A stretch of 56,727 nt of DNA from Nitrospinota bacterium (GTDB taxonomy: Bacteria > Nitrospinota_A > UBA7883 > JACRGQ01), in assembly GCA_016212275.1 (NCBI GenBank), contig JACRGR010000017.1, forward strand, positions 89,316-146,042, in the 5' to 3' direction. The translations under genes were made by a program, and so were the position numbers. The notes beneath the pieces were generated by a model. It saw only the letters and a program-made list of their open reading frames with translations. It was not told the origin of the DNA and did no database searches. Below are positions 17,833-24,587 of this stretch, piece after piece. Numbering within the stretch: the first letter of the stretch is position 1; each line of letters opens with the position of its first letter.

Positions 17833-19668
17833 CTACCTCCCTTCCGGGGAAGGATCCGAAGGCCGGAGCCTTCGCGTCACTTCCTCCCTGATGGAGGTCC
17901 TCAAACGGTTCTCATATTCACCGTTGAGGTGCCGCGCCACGTTCATCACATGGGCACAGCTATTGCCACCCCTTCCGCGCGGGCAATTGCACGAAAGCGT
18001 ATCCGCGGGGTTCAGCTGGTCGCCTCCCACGCGGGTTACGGTAAATCGGCCTTCTCCGCCGTTTACGGATGGAACTTGCCATTGAACGGCATTGATGTCC
18101 GTCACCACTTGGGTCAGGTTCTGCCTTCTGGAGGGTCTTCCCCGCTGGAGGGCGTAAACGCTCATCGCTCCGAATGCGGTTTGGGAACCGGTCCTTTGCC
18201 GGAACTCCCGTTCCACCTCCTGGTCTATCCGTTCCCGATCCATCCGCGCCCGCGCCTCCTCAATGCCCGCCATGGCCCGTTTTTCGAGCCGGGCAAGGCT
18301 TAAGGCCACGGTATGCGGCATATGGGAAGGATTGCGCCCGGCATCATCCTTCCAGTGGGCGTACCGTTCCGTCAGGTATTCCCTGGCTTCCCGTATCACC
18401 GGCACCGCCGCGTCGTTGCTAATGCCGATCGCGGAAAACACCCCTTCGAGGGTCGGTTCGACCTCCTGGTGGGTGAGTCCGTTCTTCACGGCGTTAAGCA
18501 ACTTGGCCATGAATACGGCCCACGGGACGATCTTTTTCGATTCGGTCGTCCCTTGGTGCAACCGCACCTCAATGGTCTTGTGTGCGCGGTACGCGGCAAG
18601 GTTGAGACTATGGTAGCGATCCATATTGTCGGGGCCGTCGCCGGTCAACGAGGATACGTAATCCCCGTCCACCCGTTTGCAAAAGTCCCCGTTCCTTCGC
18701 GAAGGCGATACCAGGTACCAAAGGACCGGCACCTCGATCTTCGCCCAAACCAGCGCCAGACGCACCATGTCGTCCAGCGTCCAGTTATATGCGTCGAAAT
18801 GGACGTGACTTCCGCAACTGCGGTTAACCGAACTGCCCTGCTCCCTCCAGACATCCGCGAACCGGTGTATGGCGGCGATCCCCTTTGCTCCGAAGAGCTT
18901 CGGGGTCACCACCTCGACCGGGGTGAATCCCTGGACATGGACGCTACCGTCGTTGACGATCTTCCATTGCGGCCGCCCTTCGGCGTCCGCGAGCAATGCA
19001 TGCGAATAGCCCGGAACCACGCACGGCAACGAGGCCTCGTTCATCCGCCGGCTCAAAGACTCGGAACTCCCCATTACGCCCCCTTCGAATTCGATACCGA
19101 ACGAAAGGTACGGAAGAAGCTCGATCCTCCCATGCCGCTGGAGAATGGCCTCGTACTCCCTGTAATCGAGTCCCTGCCAGTCGAGCAGATCCCCGAAAAG
19201 GAAGTAGGCCTGGTTGTTGGTCAAGTGGACGGTGTTTTGCACCCCCAGCTTGGCCAACGCGGCCTTTTGCCACTCGGTCGCCTTGCGCGGATTTTCAAGC
19301 CGCGGCAAGTCATGGCCGAGATGGTCGCGTATGTGTTTGCAGGTCGCAAAACCGGTCCCGTTTTGCACCTCCTTCTGTTGAAGGAACGAGGGGCAGTTGC
19401 AGGAAAGGCTTTGGTCCTGGTTCCGGTGGATAGTATAAACCCCGTTATGGTTGCGCGAGGCGACCGCCGCCGCGGTCTCCCGTTGCGGCCGGTTGGACAC
19501 CAGCCGGCGCCGGGGCGTGAACGGGTTGATGATCCCGCAATGGGGACATTTGATCGTCCCGGTCCGGATCTCACCCGCGCATCCGCGGCAGGTTGCGGTC
19601 GTGTGGGCACCTCGGTTTTCAGGGCGGCGGGCCACAAGCTGGCCAAGCCGCCGTATGGATATAGGCAT
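17833..19668 (-). CDS. Amidoligase with N-terminal zinc ribbon and two flanking SWIM zinc fingers
   Basis: About 611 residues from ATG 19668 (the in-frame TTG at 19683 lies in the ribosome site). Order of parts: a four-cysteine zinc ribbon (CRGC...CPHC, residues 27-47); a SWIM finger (CNCPSF...CKHI, about 90-115); the amidoligase core with FGIEFEGGVM, CGSHVHFDAYN and IEVRLHQGT; a helical linker; and a second SWIM finger (CNCPRGRGGNSCAHV) near the end. Amidoligases are glutamine-synthetase/ATP-grasp-like enzymes that form amide bonds to amines. SWIM and ribbon domains usually bind nucleic acid or protein. It is the first gene of a three-gene operon with a glutaminase and a GNAT. Confidence 0.87.
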   Translation of the reverse strand: MPISIRRLGQLVARRPENRGAHTTATCRGCAGEIRTGTIKCPHCGIINPFTPRRRLVSNRPQRETAAAVASRNHNGVYTIHRNQDQSLSCNCPSFLQQKEVQNGTGFATCKHIRDHLGHDLPRLENPRKATEWQKAALAKLGVQNTVHLTNNQAYFLFGDLLDWQGLDYREYEAILQRHGRIELLPYLSFGIEFEGGVMGSSESLSRRMNEASLPCVVPGYSHALLADAEGRPQWKIVNDGSVHVQGFTPVEVVTPKLFGAKGIAAIHRFADVWREQGSSVNRSCGSHVHFDAYNWTLDDMVRLALVWAKIEVPVLWYLVSPSRRNGDFCKRVDGDYVSSLTGDGPDNMDRYHSLNLAAYRAHKTIEVRLHQGTTESKKIVPWAVFMAKLLNAVKNGLTHQEVEPTLEGVFSAIGISNDAAVPVIREAREYLTERYAHWKDDAGRNPSHMPHTVALSLARLEKRAMAGIEEARARMDRERIDQEVEREFRQRTGSQTAFGAMSVYALQRGRPSRRQNLTQVVTDINAVQWQVPSVNGGEGRFTVTRVGGDQLNPADTLSCNCPRGRGGNSCAHVMNVARHLNGEYENRLRTSIREEVTRRLRPSDPSPEGR

Positions 19669-19689
19669 CGTCTCTCCCTTCAAAATAAG

Positions 19690-19762
19690 CGCACGGCCCC
19701 TTTAAAGGGAGTTCCCCCAGGGGACCGTGCTGTTGTTGAACAGTTGTCCCCCGACGGGGGTT
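19690..19762 (-). ncRNA. Structured leader element A (three-way junction) before the amidoligase gene
   Basis: Read on the minus strand: hairpin 1 (CCCC-loop-GGGG at 19748-19760), a linker, then an outer stem CACGG/CCGTG (GCACGG pairing 19725-19730 with 19691-19696) that encloses two inner hairpins (UCCC-CUGG-GGGA and CCC-UUUAAA-GGG). It fills the space between two genes and ends about 21 bases before the ATG. Four related elements follow at 20074, 21365, 21839 and 22390. Confidence 0.7.
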
Positions 19763-19764
19763 GG

Positions 19765-20058
19765 TCAGTACTCTTCCGGAAAAAGCACGGTGGTTGCCGA
19801 TCTGTCGGCCTCCGTGATTATCCAGATCTTCTCGTCGCCGAAGATGTAGGCCGAAAAAAGCCGTTCACCCGCTTTCAGGGCGGATTCGTTCGCCTTTTTG
19901 TCCTCATCCTCAAGATCGCCCCAGTCGCCTTTCCGGTGACGGGCAAGGCTTCCGGTTACGAACCTGGCGAAATGCGCGTTTTCGGCCACTTTATCGTTGA
20001 CACCCCGGGTAAGGTATAACCTCCCGAAAATGAACTTTGGATATTCCGAAACTTTCAT
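19765..20058 (-). CDS. Conserved plasmid/ICE protein of unknown function (GDWGDL / ITEADRSATTVLFPEEY family)
   Basis: The start was set at ATG 20058 (MKVSEYPKFIFGRLYLTRG), which follows CGGAGG; the frame upstream runs through the leader RNA. The 97-residue protein contains RHRKGDWGDL, EDKKANESAL and the C-terminal ITEADRSATTVLFPEEY. I recognise this combination from many plasmid and ICE hypothetical proteins of about 100 residues. No biochemical role is known to me. It belongs to the block of single genes with structured leaders. Confidence 0.75.
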   Translation of the reverse strand: MKVSEYPKFIFGRLYLTRGVNDKVAENAHFARFVTGSLARHRKGDWGDLEDEDKKANESALKAGERLFSAYIFGDEKIWIITEADRSATTVLFPEEY

Positions 20059-20073
20059 GATTTCCTCCGAATG

Positions 20074-20149
20074 GCGTACAGCCCTCCTTCGGAGGCAATC
20101 CCCGCGAGGGACTGTACGCTTGGTTAAACGCACGTCCCCGCATTGGGGA
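20074..20149 (-). ncRNA. Structured leader element B (three-way junction)
   Basis: The best-formed copy. On the minus strand the outer stem GCGTACAG/CTGTACGC is perfect over 8 bp (20112-20119 with 20074-20081). It encloses UCCC-UCGC-GGGGA and CCUCC-GAA-GGAGG hairpins, with a separate CCCC-AAUGC-GGGG hairpin upstream. The linker reads TTTAACCAAG. The structure ends about 15 bases before the ATG at 20058, next to the ribosome site. Confidence 0.78.
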
Positions 20150-20190
20150 TTTTAATCGGGCAGGTAATCGCGAGGCTTAAAAAAGGAGGT

Positions 20191-20307
20191 TCAGCAGTGC
20201 TTGGCTTTCTTCCTTCTTGAATAGTGGTCAAGTACCAGGATGACGACTCCGAATACGGCTATTCCCGCCGCGAAAAGAACCACGTCGGTCAGTGCATCAT
20301 TCATCAT
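20191..20307 (-). CDS. 38-residue single-helix membrane protein
   Basis: MMNDALTDVVLFAAGIAVFG continues into VVILVLDHYSRRKKAKHC: one membrane helix followed by a positively charged tail. The start overlaps the end of the preceding 67-residue membrane protein gene, with GGAG just upstream, so the two are probably translated together. It was identified by reading the minus strand. No family is recognised. Confidence 0.55.
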   Translation of the reverse strand: MMNDALTDVVLFAAGIAVFGVVILVLDHYSRRKKAKHC

Positions 20308-20500
20308 CTCCGTTCTCCTTCTCAAGCGTTACCGCAACTACAGTATAGAATATGGTCAGTAGCAATCCAAGCGCGAACGCCAGCGGACTGCCGCCATCCC
20401 ATATCTTCGTAAGAACCACCGCCCCGAATAACAGCTTGGCCATGTCATAAAAGAACTTGGCCAGGCTCTGTCTTTGGGTCTTGTTAAGTTTGACTTCCAT
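20297..20500 (-). CDS. Small membrane protein, 67 residues, unknown
   Basis: The protein has a basic amphipathic N-terminus (MEVKLNKTQRQSLAKFFYDM), a hydrophobic segment around residues 21-33, a second helix at about 38-58, and an acidic C-terminus. A GGAGGG site lies six bases before the ATG, and the poly-U end of a terminator-like hairpin abuts that site. Together with the overlapping 38-residue gene it forms a two-gene membrane unit of unknown role. Confidence 0.65.
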   Translation of the reverse strand: MEVKLNKTQRQSLAKFFYDMAKLLFGAVVLTKIWDGGSPLAFALGLLLTIFYTVVAVTLEKENGDDE

Positions 20501-20509
20501 TGTCCCTCC

Positions 20510-20560
20510 AAAAAAAAAGCGAACAGGGCGCTCCCTTCCGGGGGCGTTGCCTGTCCGCTT
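20510..20560 (-). terminator. Intrinsic terminator or attenuator abutting a ribosome site
   Basis: On the minus strand AGCGGACAGG and CCTGTTCGCT form a 10-bp stem with one wobble, enclosing a smaller CGCCCC/GGGAGCG hairpin. Nine U residues follow, and the U tract runs directly into GGAGGGACA-ATG of the next gene. It separates the 254-residue gene from the small membrane genes. Confidence 0.82.
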
Positions 20561-20572
20561 TCTTGGCCGGCA

Positions 20573-21337
20573 TTAGGCGGCTTGGCGGATCTCGGTTATC
20601 CAACCGTTCTCCACGGCCACCTCGATGAGGGTACCGATGGCGACGGAAATTCCTTCCGCGCGCCGGGTGTGGCGGGTCTCATAAACCTCGCGTTCCCCGA
20701 TATCCACGATCGCTTTGCCGGTTTTGGTGAGCCCTTTCACGGTTACGGCCTGGAACGCCTTGGCCTCGGCTTGCGCCGTTGCCGCGGGTTCCATCGCCTG
20801 GGCTTCCGTTTCAACCCCGCCTTCCTCGACCTCTTCGATCTCGGCGCCGGGTTCTTCGGTTTCCACGCTTTTTCCGTTTCCGTCGGGCTTTTTGAAGCTC
20901 GTCCACGCCTGCTCGACGCTAAAAGCCCTCGCCAGTTCGGCAAGGTACAGCATCGCCTCGGCGCTCATCGGCACATTCACCTGGTTGTTCTCGCCGCGGG
21001 ACCAGATCAACGCGTAGCGCGTCACTTTCTGCCCCTCTTTCCCCGTCTGGAAGCTGTCCACCGCGAGTTTCGTGATGACCTCGCCATCCTTGCCGGTGTA
21101 CTTGTGGGTGAAAGCGTGTTTCCTGCCGTCCATGACCGCCTCGGACGCCTTTAACGCAAGCGTAAAGGCCTCGTCCGGCTTCATCATGAAGAACATGGAG
21201 CTGTCGCTACCTAAATTGAAGAAGCGCAGGCGTACCCGCCCGTCCTTCATCACGGCGCCGTCCTTTTCCTTCACGACCGTCGTGGTGGCGATCTCCATCC
21301 CGCTGTTCTTGGCGTAGAACGTGTGCTCTTTTGACAT
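20573..21337 (-). CDS. ICE accessory protein of unknown function next to an SSB-like gene
   Basis: A 254-residue protein with an AGGAGG site nine bases before the ATG. Residues 1-150 form one globular part (GRVRLRFFNLGSDSSMFFMM, then VTRYALIWSRGENNQVNVPM, then a helical end). Residues 155-205 are an acidic, Glu/Ala-rich linker, and a small C-terminal domain follows (VKGLTKTGKAIVDIGEREVY). It lies directly downstream of an SSB-like gene and has its own structured leader. A single-strand-binding role would fit but is not shown. No family is recognised. Confidence 0.65.
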   Translation of the reverse strand: MSKEHTFYAKNSGMEIATTTVVKEKDGAVMKDGRVRLRFFNLGSDSSMFFMMKPDEAFTLALKASEAVMDGRKHAFTHKYTGKDGEVITKLAVDSFQTGKEGQKVTRYALIWSRGENNQVNVPMSAEAMLYLAELARAFSVEQAWTSFKKPDGNGKSVETEEPGAEIEEVEEGGVETEAQAMEPAATAQAEAKAFQAVTVKGLTKTGKAIVDIGEREVYETRHTRRAEGISVAIGTLIEVAVENGWITEIRQAA

Positions 21338-21364
21338 GACTGTTTCCTCCTGAAAATAGTTTGG

Positions 21365-21443
21365 CGTGCGCCCTCCTTATTCAGGAGAAACAATCCCCCA
21401 AGGGGGCGCACACAAGTTTAGTGACGCACCCCGTTAAGGGCGT
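21365..21443 (-). ncRNA. Structured leader element C (three-way junction)
   Basis: On the minus strand the outer stem GUGCGCC/GGCGCAC (7 bp) encloses CCCC-CUUG-GGGG and CUCCU-GAAUA-AGGAG hairpins. A first hairpin with ACGC/GCGU arms (21424-21443) lies upstream. The element ends 27 bases before the ATG at 21337. Confidence 0.75.
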
Positions 21444-21456
21444 TATTTCGCGAACT

Positions 21457-21813
21457 TCAGGCGTTGACGGTCTCGCCTTCGGCCGGTGCCGCGGCTTCTT
21501 CCGTTCCTTCCGCCTTTTTCTCGTAGACCTTCACGGTCTTCGCGTTGATCCGCAAGCTACTGCGCTTTTTGCCATCCACTTCGAACTTCCGTTGCTGGAG
21601 TGTTCCCTCCACCACCACGAAAGTCCCTTTGGCAAGCGGCGCGCCCAGTTCGGCCACCACTTCCACAAAGTTCACCTTGTCGCCGCGGTTGTTGGCCACG
21701 GTGAAGGCGTACACCTGGCGGGTGACCTCCTGCACGATCTGCTTGGCGTCCTCGACGAGGTTGCCGCCGAGTTTCACGCTGTTGACGTTGAAGTTCTTTT
21801 CATTGTTTTCCAT
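21457..21813 (-). CDS. SSB-like OB-fold single-stranded DNA-binding protein
   Basis: The start is ATG 21813, nine bases after AGGAGG. The 118-residue protein has the OB-fold pattern of SSB: VNSVKLGGNLVEDAK, FTVANNRGDKVNFVEVVAE, then LAKGTFVVVEGTLQQRKFEV and LRINAKTVKV. The C-terminal tail is Ala/Glu-rich but lacks the DDDIPF-type tip, so it may not dock the usual SSB partners. The element carries a second, more canonical ssb at 31,373. Such proteins coat transferred single strands or modulate SOS and defence in recipients. Confidence 0.8.
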   Translation of the reverse strand: MENNEKNFNVNSVKLGGNLVEDAKQIVQEVTRQVYAFTVANNRGDKVNFVEVVAELGAPLAKGTFVVVEGTLQQRKFEVDGKKRSSLRINAKTVKVYEKKAEGTEEAAAPAEGETVNA

Positions 21814-21838
21814 GACTGATCCTCCTGATTGGATTTTG

Positions 21839-21910
21839 ACGTACAGCCTCCAATGGAGGACCATCCCCCATGGGGCCGTACGTATGTTTTACGGATGCCC
21901 CATGATGGGC
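21839..21910 (-). ncRNA. Structured leader element D (three-way junction)
   Basis: On the minus strand the outer stem ACGUACGG/CUGUACGU pairs over 8 bp with one G-U wobble; on the plus strand that position would be an A-C mismatch. It encloses CCC-CAUG-GGG and CCUCC-AUU-GGAGG hairpins, with a GCCC/GGGC hairpin upstream. The element ends 25 bases before the SSB-like ATG. Confidence 0.75.
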
Positions 21911-21929
21911 GTTGGAATGAGCTATGCGG

Positions 21930-22163
21930 TCAGATGACCTTGAGAATCTTCAGAAGAGCGACCTGCGCGGTAAAACCGGCGATTCCGACGCCGATCATCC
22001 ACTTGATCAATTCGACTTTCAGGTTGGCGATATCCTCTTTGCTGACGAGACCTTCCTTCGGAGCGGTGTCCATGAAGTCGACGACTTCCTGGGCTTCCTC
22101 GTCGGAAAAGTTACGTGCCTTGAGGATATTGTAAACTCTGATAGCCTTGGCTGACATGGTCAT
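21930..22163 (-). CDS. Short DUF1640-like protein with coiled coil and C-terminal membrane helix
   Basis: A 77-residue product from ATG 22163, with TAAGGAGGTAAGGAG just upstream. MTMSAKAIRVYNILKARNFS is followed by EEAQEVVDFM and a charged stretch, then a hydrophobic helix (LIKWMIGVGIAGFTAQVALL). The arrangement (short helix that recognises AxxLxxxGFSxxQA-like, charged coil, TM) resembles DUF1640/CCDC90-type proteins, although it is shorter than most. The function is unknown. Confidence 0.6.
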   Translation of the reverse strand: MTMSAKAIRVYNILKARNFSDEEAQEVVDFMDTAPKEGLVSKEDIANLKVELIKWMIGVGIAGFTAQVALLKILKVI

Positions 22164-22251
22164 GCTCCTTACCTCCTTATACCATAGGTTTTTCTTTCTT
22201 TGGACTACTGCTTGGGTAGCCGCATTACGACCTCCCTCATGATTCCACCCG

Positions 22252-22365
22252 CTAACAGCGGGCAAGTTTCATGAGCAGGTTTTCGTACGCCTCGGGATTG
22301 TCTCCCGCTTCGATGGCGAGAAAGGCCCTTTGGATCCAGACAAGTTTCCATGCAATCGATGACAT
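22252..22365 (-). CDS. 37-residue protein preceded by leader element E
   Basis: MSSIAWKLVWIQRAFLAIEA continues GDNPEAYENLLMKLARC. The ATG at 22365 follows AGGAGG at normal spacing, in the same layout as the four larger genes that carry this leader, which is the main reason to believe it. It appears to be a small helical protein. An 11-codon frame follows before the 77-residue gene. No family is recognised. Confidence 0.5.
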   Translation of the reverse strand: MSSIAWKLVWIQRAFLAIEAGDNPEAYENLLMKLARC

Positions 22366-22389
22366 GACTTCTCCTCCTGATTCGAAAGC

Positions 22390-22459
22390 GCGCGGCTCCC
22401 GCATGGGAGGATAGTCCCCGTAAAGGGCCGCACTTGGTTAAAAGAACGTCCCATAACGG
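22390..22459 (-). ncRNA. Structured leader element E (three-way junction)
   Basis: On the minus strand the outer stem GUGCGGC/GCCGCGC (7 bp with one G-U wobble, which is a C-A mismatch on the plus strand) encloses CCC-UUUAC-GGG and CUCCC-AUGC-GGGAG hairpins. The CCC-GUUA-GGG hairpin and a TTTTAACCAAG linker, almost identical to element B, lie upstream. A TTGACA hexamer (22463-22468, minus) overlaps the upstream edge. The element ends 24 bases before the ATG at 22365. Confidence 0.75.
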
Positions 22460-22499
22460 GTATGTCAATACAGGTAAAAGCTTACACCGTAGCGGTCCA

Positions 22500-23025
22500 C
22501 GCGAAAAAAAGGCGCGAAAACGCAACGGGGCTTTTCCTGGAAAACTGGGTTGAATAACAGCCTATTAGGCTGAGTGCAATGAATGCCTGCGAACGCAGGT
22601 AAAAAACGGGCTTGAAACGCACAACGATAAAAATTGTGGGCTAAAAGCCGATGGATGTTCCCGTGCCCGGGATTAAATCAAGGTATCCGGCTAAAACGGA
22701 CAACCTTTCATCAAATCTTGTTTTGCTGGAACAAGTGGTTTAGGAACATTTGGGCTGGTTACCAAATGACCTGGCTCGCTTACGCGAGGTCTCTATAAAA
22801 GAGTGATAATGGCTACTTTATACTCCAGGCTCAAAGATTTTTCAAGGGATGCTTTTTTATTCGGGAATCAACACCTGACCAGCACGAGAAACGGAGTTAT
22901 TCTCCGCACTACGGGCCTCCGCCTTATTCAGACTTACACAACACACGCACCAGCCCATCCGGCGGTTATGATCAACCGCTTCCGCCGAAAGGAGATCGGC
23001 GGGGGAGCGCCAGGGAATACCTGGC
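22500..23025. other. Noncoding array of at least 13 short hairpins (possible large structured RNA or oriT/leading-region structure)
   Basis: No convincing gene lies between 22,470 and 23,148. Instead there are hairpins with arms at 22559/22568 (AGCC), 22586/22595 (CCTGC), 22620/22634 (CACAA), 22639/22646 (GGCT), 22686/22697 (TCCG), 22717/22730 (CTTGTT), 22747/22762 (CATTTGG), 22775/22784 (CTCGC), 22791/22800 (CTCT), 22892/22902 (CGGAG), 22962/22974 (GCGGTT), 22982/22996 (CCGCCGA) and 23010/23020 (CCAGG). On the plus strand loops and joints are A-rich (AAA, GATAAAAA, AAAAAA), as in structured RNAs, which favours a plus-strand RNA. A fold in single-stranded transfer DNA is equally possible. 23,026-23,148 shows nothing clear. 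Confidence 0.6.
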
Positions 23026-23148
23026 CTGCCACAGATTATCCGGCCGTCGTATTTCCTGGCTACGCATTCAATCACGGGCTGACCTTACTACCGCGTTTTT
23101 CTTGGCTTGTTTCTTTGGAGGTTTTTCTTAAGAACACACCGTTTGTCG

Positions 23149-23523
23149 TTATTCTTTTGTCTTCTTCTCCGGACCGCCGTTTTTGCCAAGCCCGGGGGGA
23201 GGATTGTATTCCACGTCAACCAGCTTGCACACCTTGGCAACCGCTTCGCTTAACTGCCTCGTGGCCTGGGCGACTTCCTCCAGAAGGGGAAGCGCCTTGC
23301 CGGCCTCGTACCGGATCGCAAGCCCTTTGCGGAGCTTGGTAATGCCATAATCGCCGCCCCGTTCGAAGACCTGCAGTACCCGTACCGTCTCCGGCACCCG
23401 GCTATAGACAACGAACGTATCCGGACGTGTCGCTTTCTCCGCCTTGCGTTCCTTCAACGCCTCGATCTTCGCGCGGCGATCTCTTCCATTCCCGTTTTTC
23501 TGATCCGGTTTTTGTTCACCCAT
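23149..23523 (-). CDS. Small basic/helical ICE protein, possible mobilisation accessory factor
   Basis: The start was set at ATG 23523, seven bases after GGAGG and touching the stop of the upstream gene. The 124-residue protein has a highly charged N-terminus (KNGNGRDRRAKIEALKERKAEK would be residues 9-30). A central part follows with FVVYSRVPETVRVLQVFERG, then a helical segment and a Pro/Gly/Lys-rich tail. The position downstream of the relaxase-like gene and beside the hairpin region would suit a DNA-processing accessory protein. No family is recognised. Confidence 0.6.
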   Translation of the reverse strand: MGEQKPDQKNGNGRDRRAKIEALKERKAEKATRPDTFVVYSRVPETVRVLQVFERGGDYGITKLRKGLAIRYEAGKALPLLEEVAQATRQLSEAVAKVCKLVDVEYNPPPGLGKNGGPEKKTKE

Positions 23524-23524
23524 A

Positions 23525-24274
23525 TTAAACCTCCACATCTTTTTTAAGCCGTCTCTGGCGATAAACACTCATGGCGATTCCCGCGTACGGTATCCCAACG
23601 AACAAAAGGTTCGTTAAAAGCACAAACCACGCGCTCGTCAAAAATACCGGCCTGAACGCCATCCCCCAACGATATGCGGCATTCAGCTGGTCGTAAGAAA
23701 AAGTGGGATAGAACCACATCAGAGCATCCGTAAGGTTTTCGGCCGTGATCACTTTCAGATAGAGATAGTGGAATAAGAGGAAAACCAGAACCCCTTTCGT
23801 GGCGGCGCCGGTCAGCACGCCGGTCATCAGGTTGTTTACCATCGCCCGGGTTACTGTCCCGACGTAATACCTCCCAAGGGAATACAGAAGCAATCCGTAG
23901 CCGATGTGGAAACTCACCGCCAGTATGAAAACGAGCAGTTCATCAATGACGGTCGGTTGCCACGACCCGAAAACAGGGATGTTTTTCTCCAATACGCCTA
24001 TCGCAAGCGGTATAAAGACCGACCCCACCAGCCCGCCGGCCAACGCCGCCTTGAACCCCACGTTCCAAAAATCTATCCGCGACTGCGAAGTGAACCATTC
24101 ATCCGGAAGACCAGGGGAACCGGCCGGGGCGGCGGATTCCATCACATACATCTGCTGGATATCCGAGATCGCCTCTATAAGCCCCTTGGGCTTCTCATAT
24201 GGAGTTTGGGAGGTGAATATCGGGGCGGAATCCCGCCCGCCTCCCTGTGAAGCCTTGCCCCCGTCCTTGGCCAT
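23525..24274 (-). CDS. Polytopic membrane protein of the transfer region, unknown
   Basis: A 249-residue protein with a soluble N-terminal 75 residues (low-complexity start MAKDGGKASQGGGRD) and about five membrane helices between residues 80 and 240. It starts one base after the end of the 82-residue membrane protein gene, so the two are probably co-translated. I see no catalytic motif. Small membrane genes next to traI/traD occur in GGI-like elements, but I cannot match this one. Confidence 0.65.
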   Translation of the reverse strand: MAKDGGKASQGGGRDSAPIFTSQTPYEKPKGLIEAISDIQQMYVMESAAPAGSPGLPDEWFTSQSRIDFWNVGFKAALAGGLVGSVFIPLAIGVLEKNIPVFGSWQPTVIDELLVFILAVSFHIGYGLLLYSLGRYYVGTVTRAMVNNLMTGVLTGAATKGVLVFLLFHYLYLKVITAENLTDALMWFYPTFSYDQLNAAYRWGMAFRPVFLTSAWFVLLTNLLFVGIPYAGIAMSVYRQRRLKKDVEV

Positions 24275-24523
24275 CTACATCACTCCCAAAGCCATCAGGA
24301 AAGCCGCACCATAGGCAGTTATCGCGGCAACGAGAAGCAACGTCTTGGCGGCCAGCCAGTTCTGGCGGCGAACGCCAACCCAGAAAGCCAGGCATATGGT
24401 TACGATGAAAAGAACCCGGGGCCAAAAGCCCGATAAAGTGGTTTTAAAGAGCGCGTCCCAGAAGGAAATATACTCCTCATGGGAAAAGTGCTTTAAGGGG
24501 TTTATGTACTCAAGCCACCTCAT
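24275..24523 (-). CDS. Small two-helix membrane protein, first gene after an AGGGTACCCCT box
   Basis: An 82-residue protein: an amphipathic N-terminus (MRWLEYINPLKHFSHEEYIS), then two membrane helices (about residues 36-52 and 58-80). The third AGGGTACCCCT box lies 7-28 bases upstream of the ATG, and three hairpins separate it from the HD-domain gene, so it probably begins a new transcription unit with the 249- and 124-residue genes. It is of unknown function. Confidence 0.65.
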   Translation of the reverse strand: MRWLEYINPLKHFSHEEYISFWDALFKTTLSGFWPRVLFIVTICLAFWVGVRRQNWLAAKTLLLVAAITAYGAAFLMALGVM

Positions 24524-24529
24524 GTCCCA

Positions 24530-24551
24530 TAATGCGCGGAAGGGGTACCCT
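24530..24551 (-). promoter_or_regulatory. AGGGTACCCCT box, copy 3
   Basis: On the minus strand TAGGGTACCCCTTCC is followed by GCGCATTA, the same composite as copies 1, 2 and 4, then GGGACATG at the start codon of the 82-residue membrane protein. The orientation towards its gene is conserved although this gene lies on the opposite strand from copies 1 and 2. Confidence 0.6.
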
Positions 24552-24587
24552 ATTTATTGAACGGCGGATCAACAATCGCCCGATGAA

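Noticed and set aside
18313..20019. 568-codon plus-strand open frame across the amidoligase region
   Set aside because: It is the antisense shadow of a gene with clear domains and runs through two structured leaders; the translation has no recognisable domain.
22500..23025. CRISPR array
   Set aside because: The hairpins differ in sequence and spacing; there is no constant repeat, and no cas gene is nearby.
22803..23342. 179-codon plus-strand frame in the hairpin region
   Set aside because: It overlaps the hairpin array and then runs antisense to the 124-residue gene. The start has no good ribosome site and no domain is visible.
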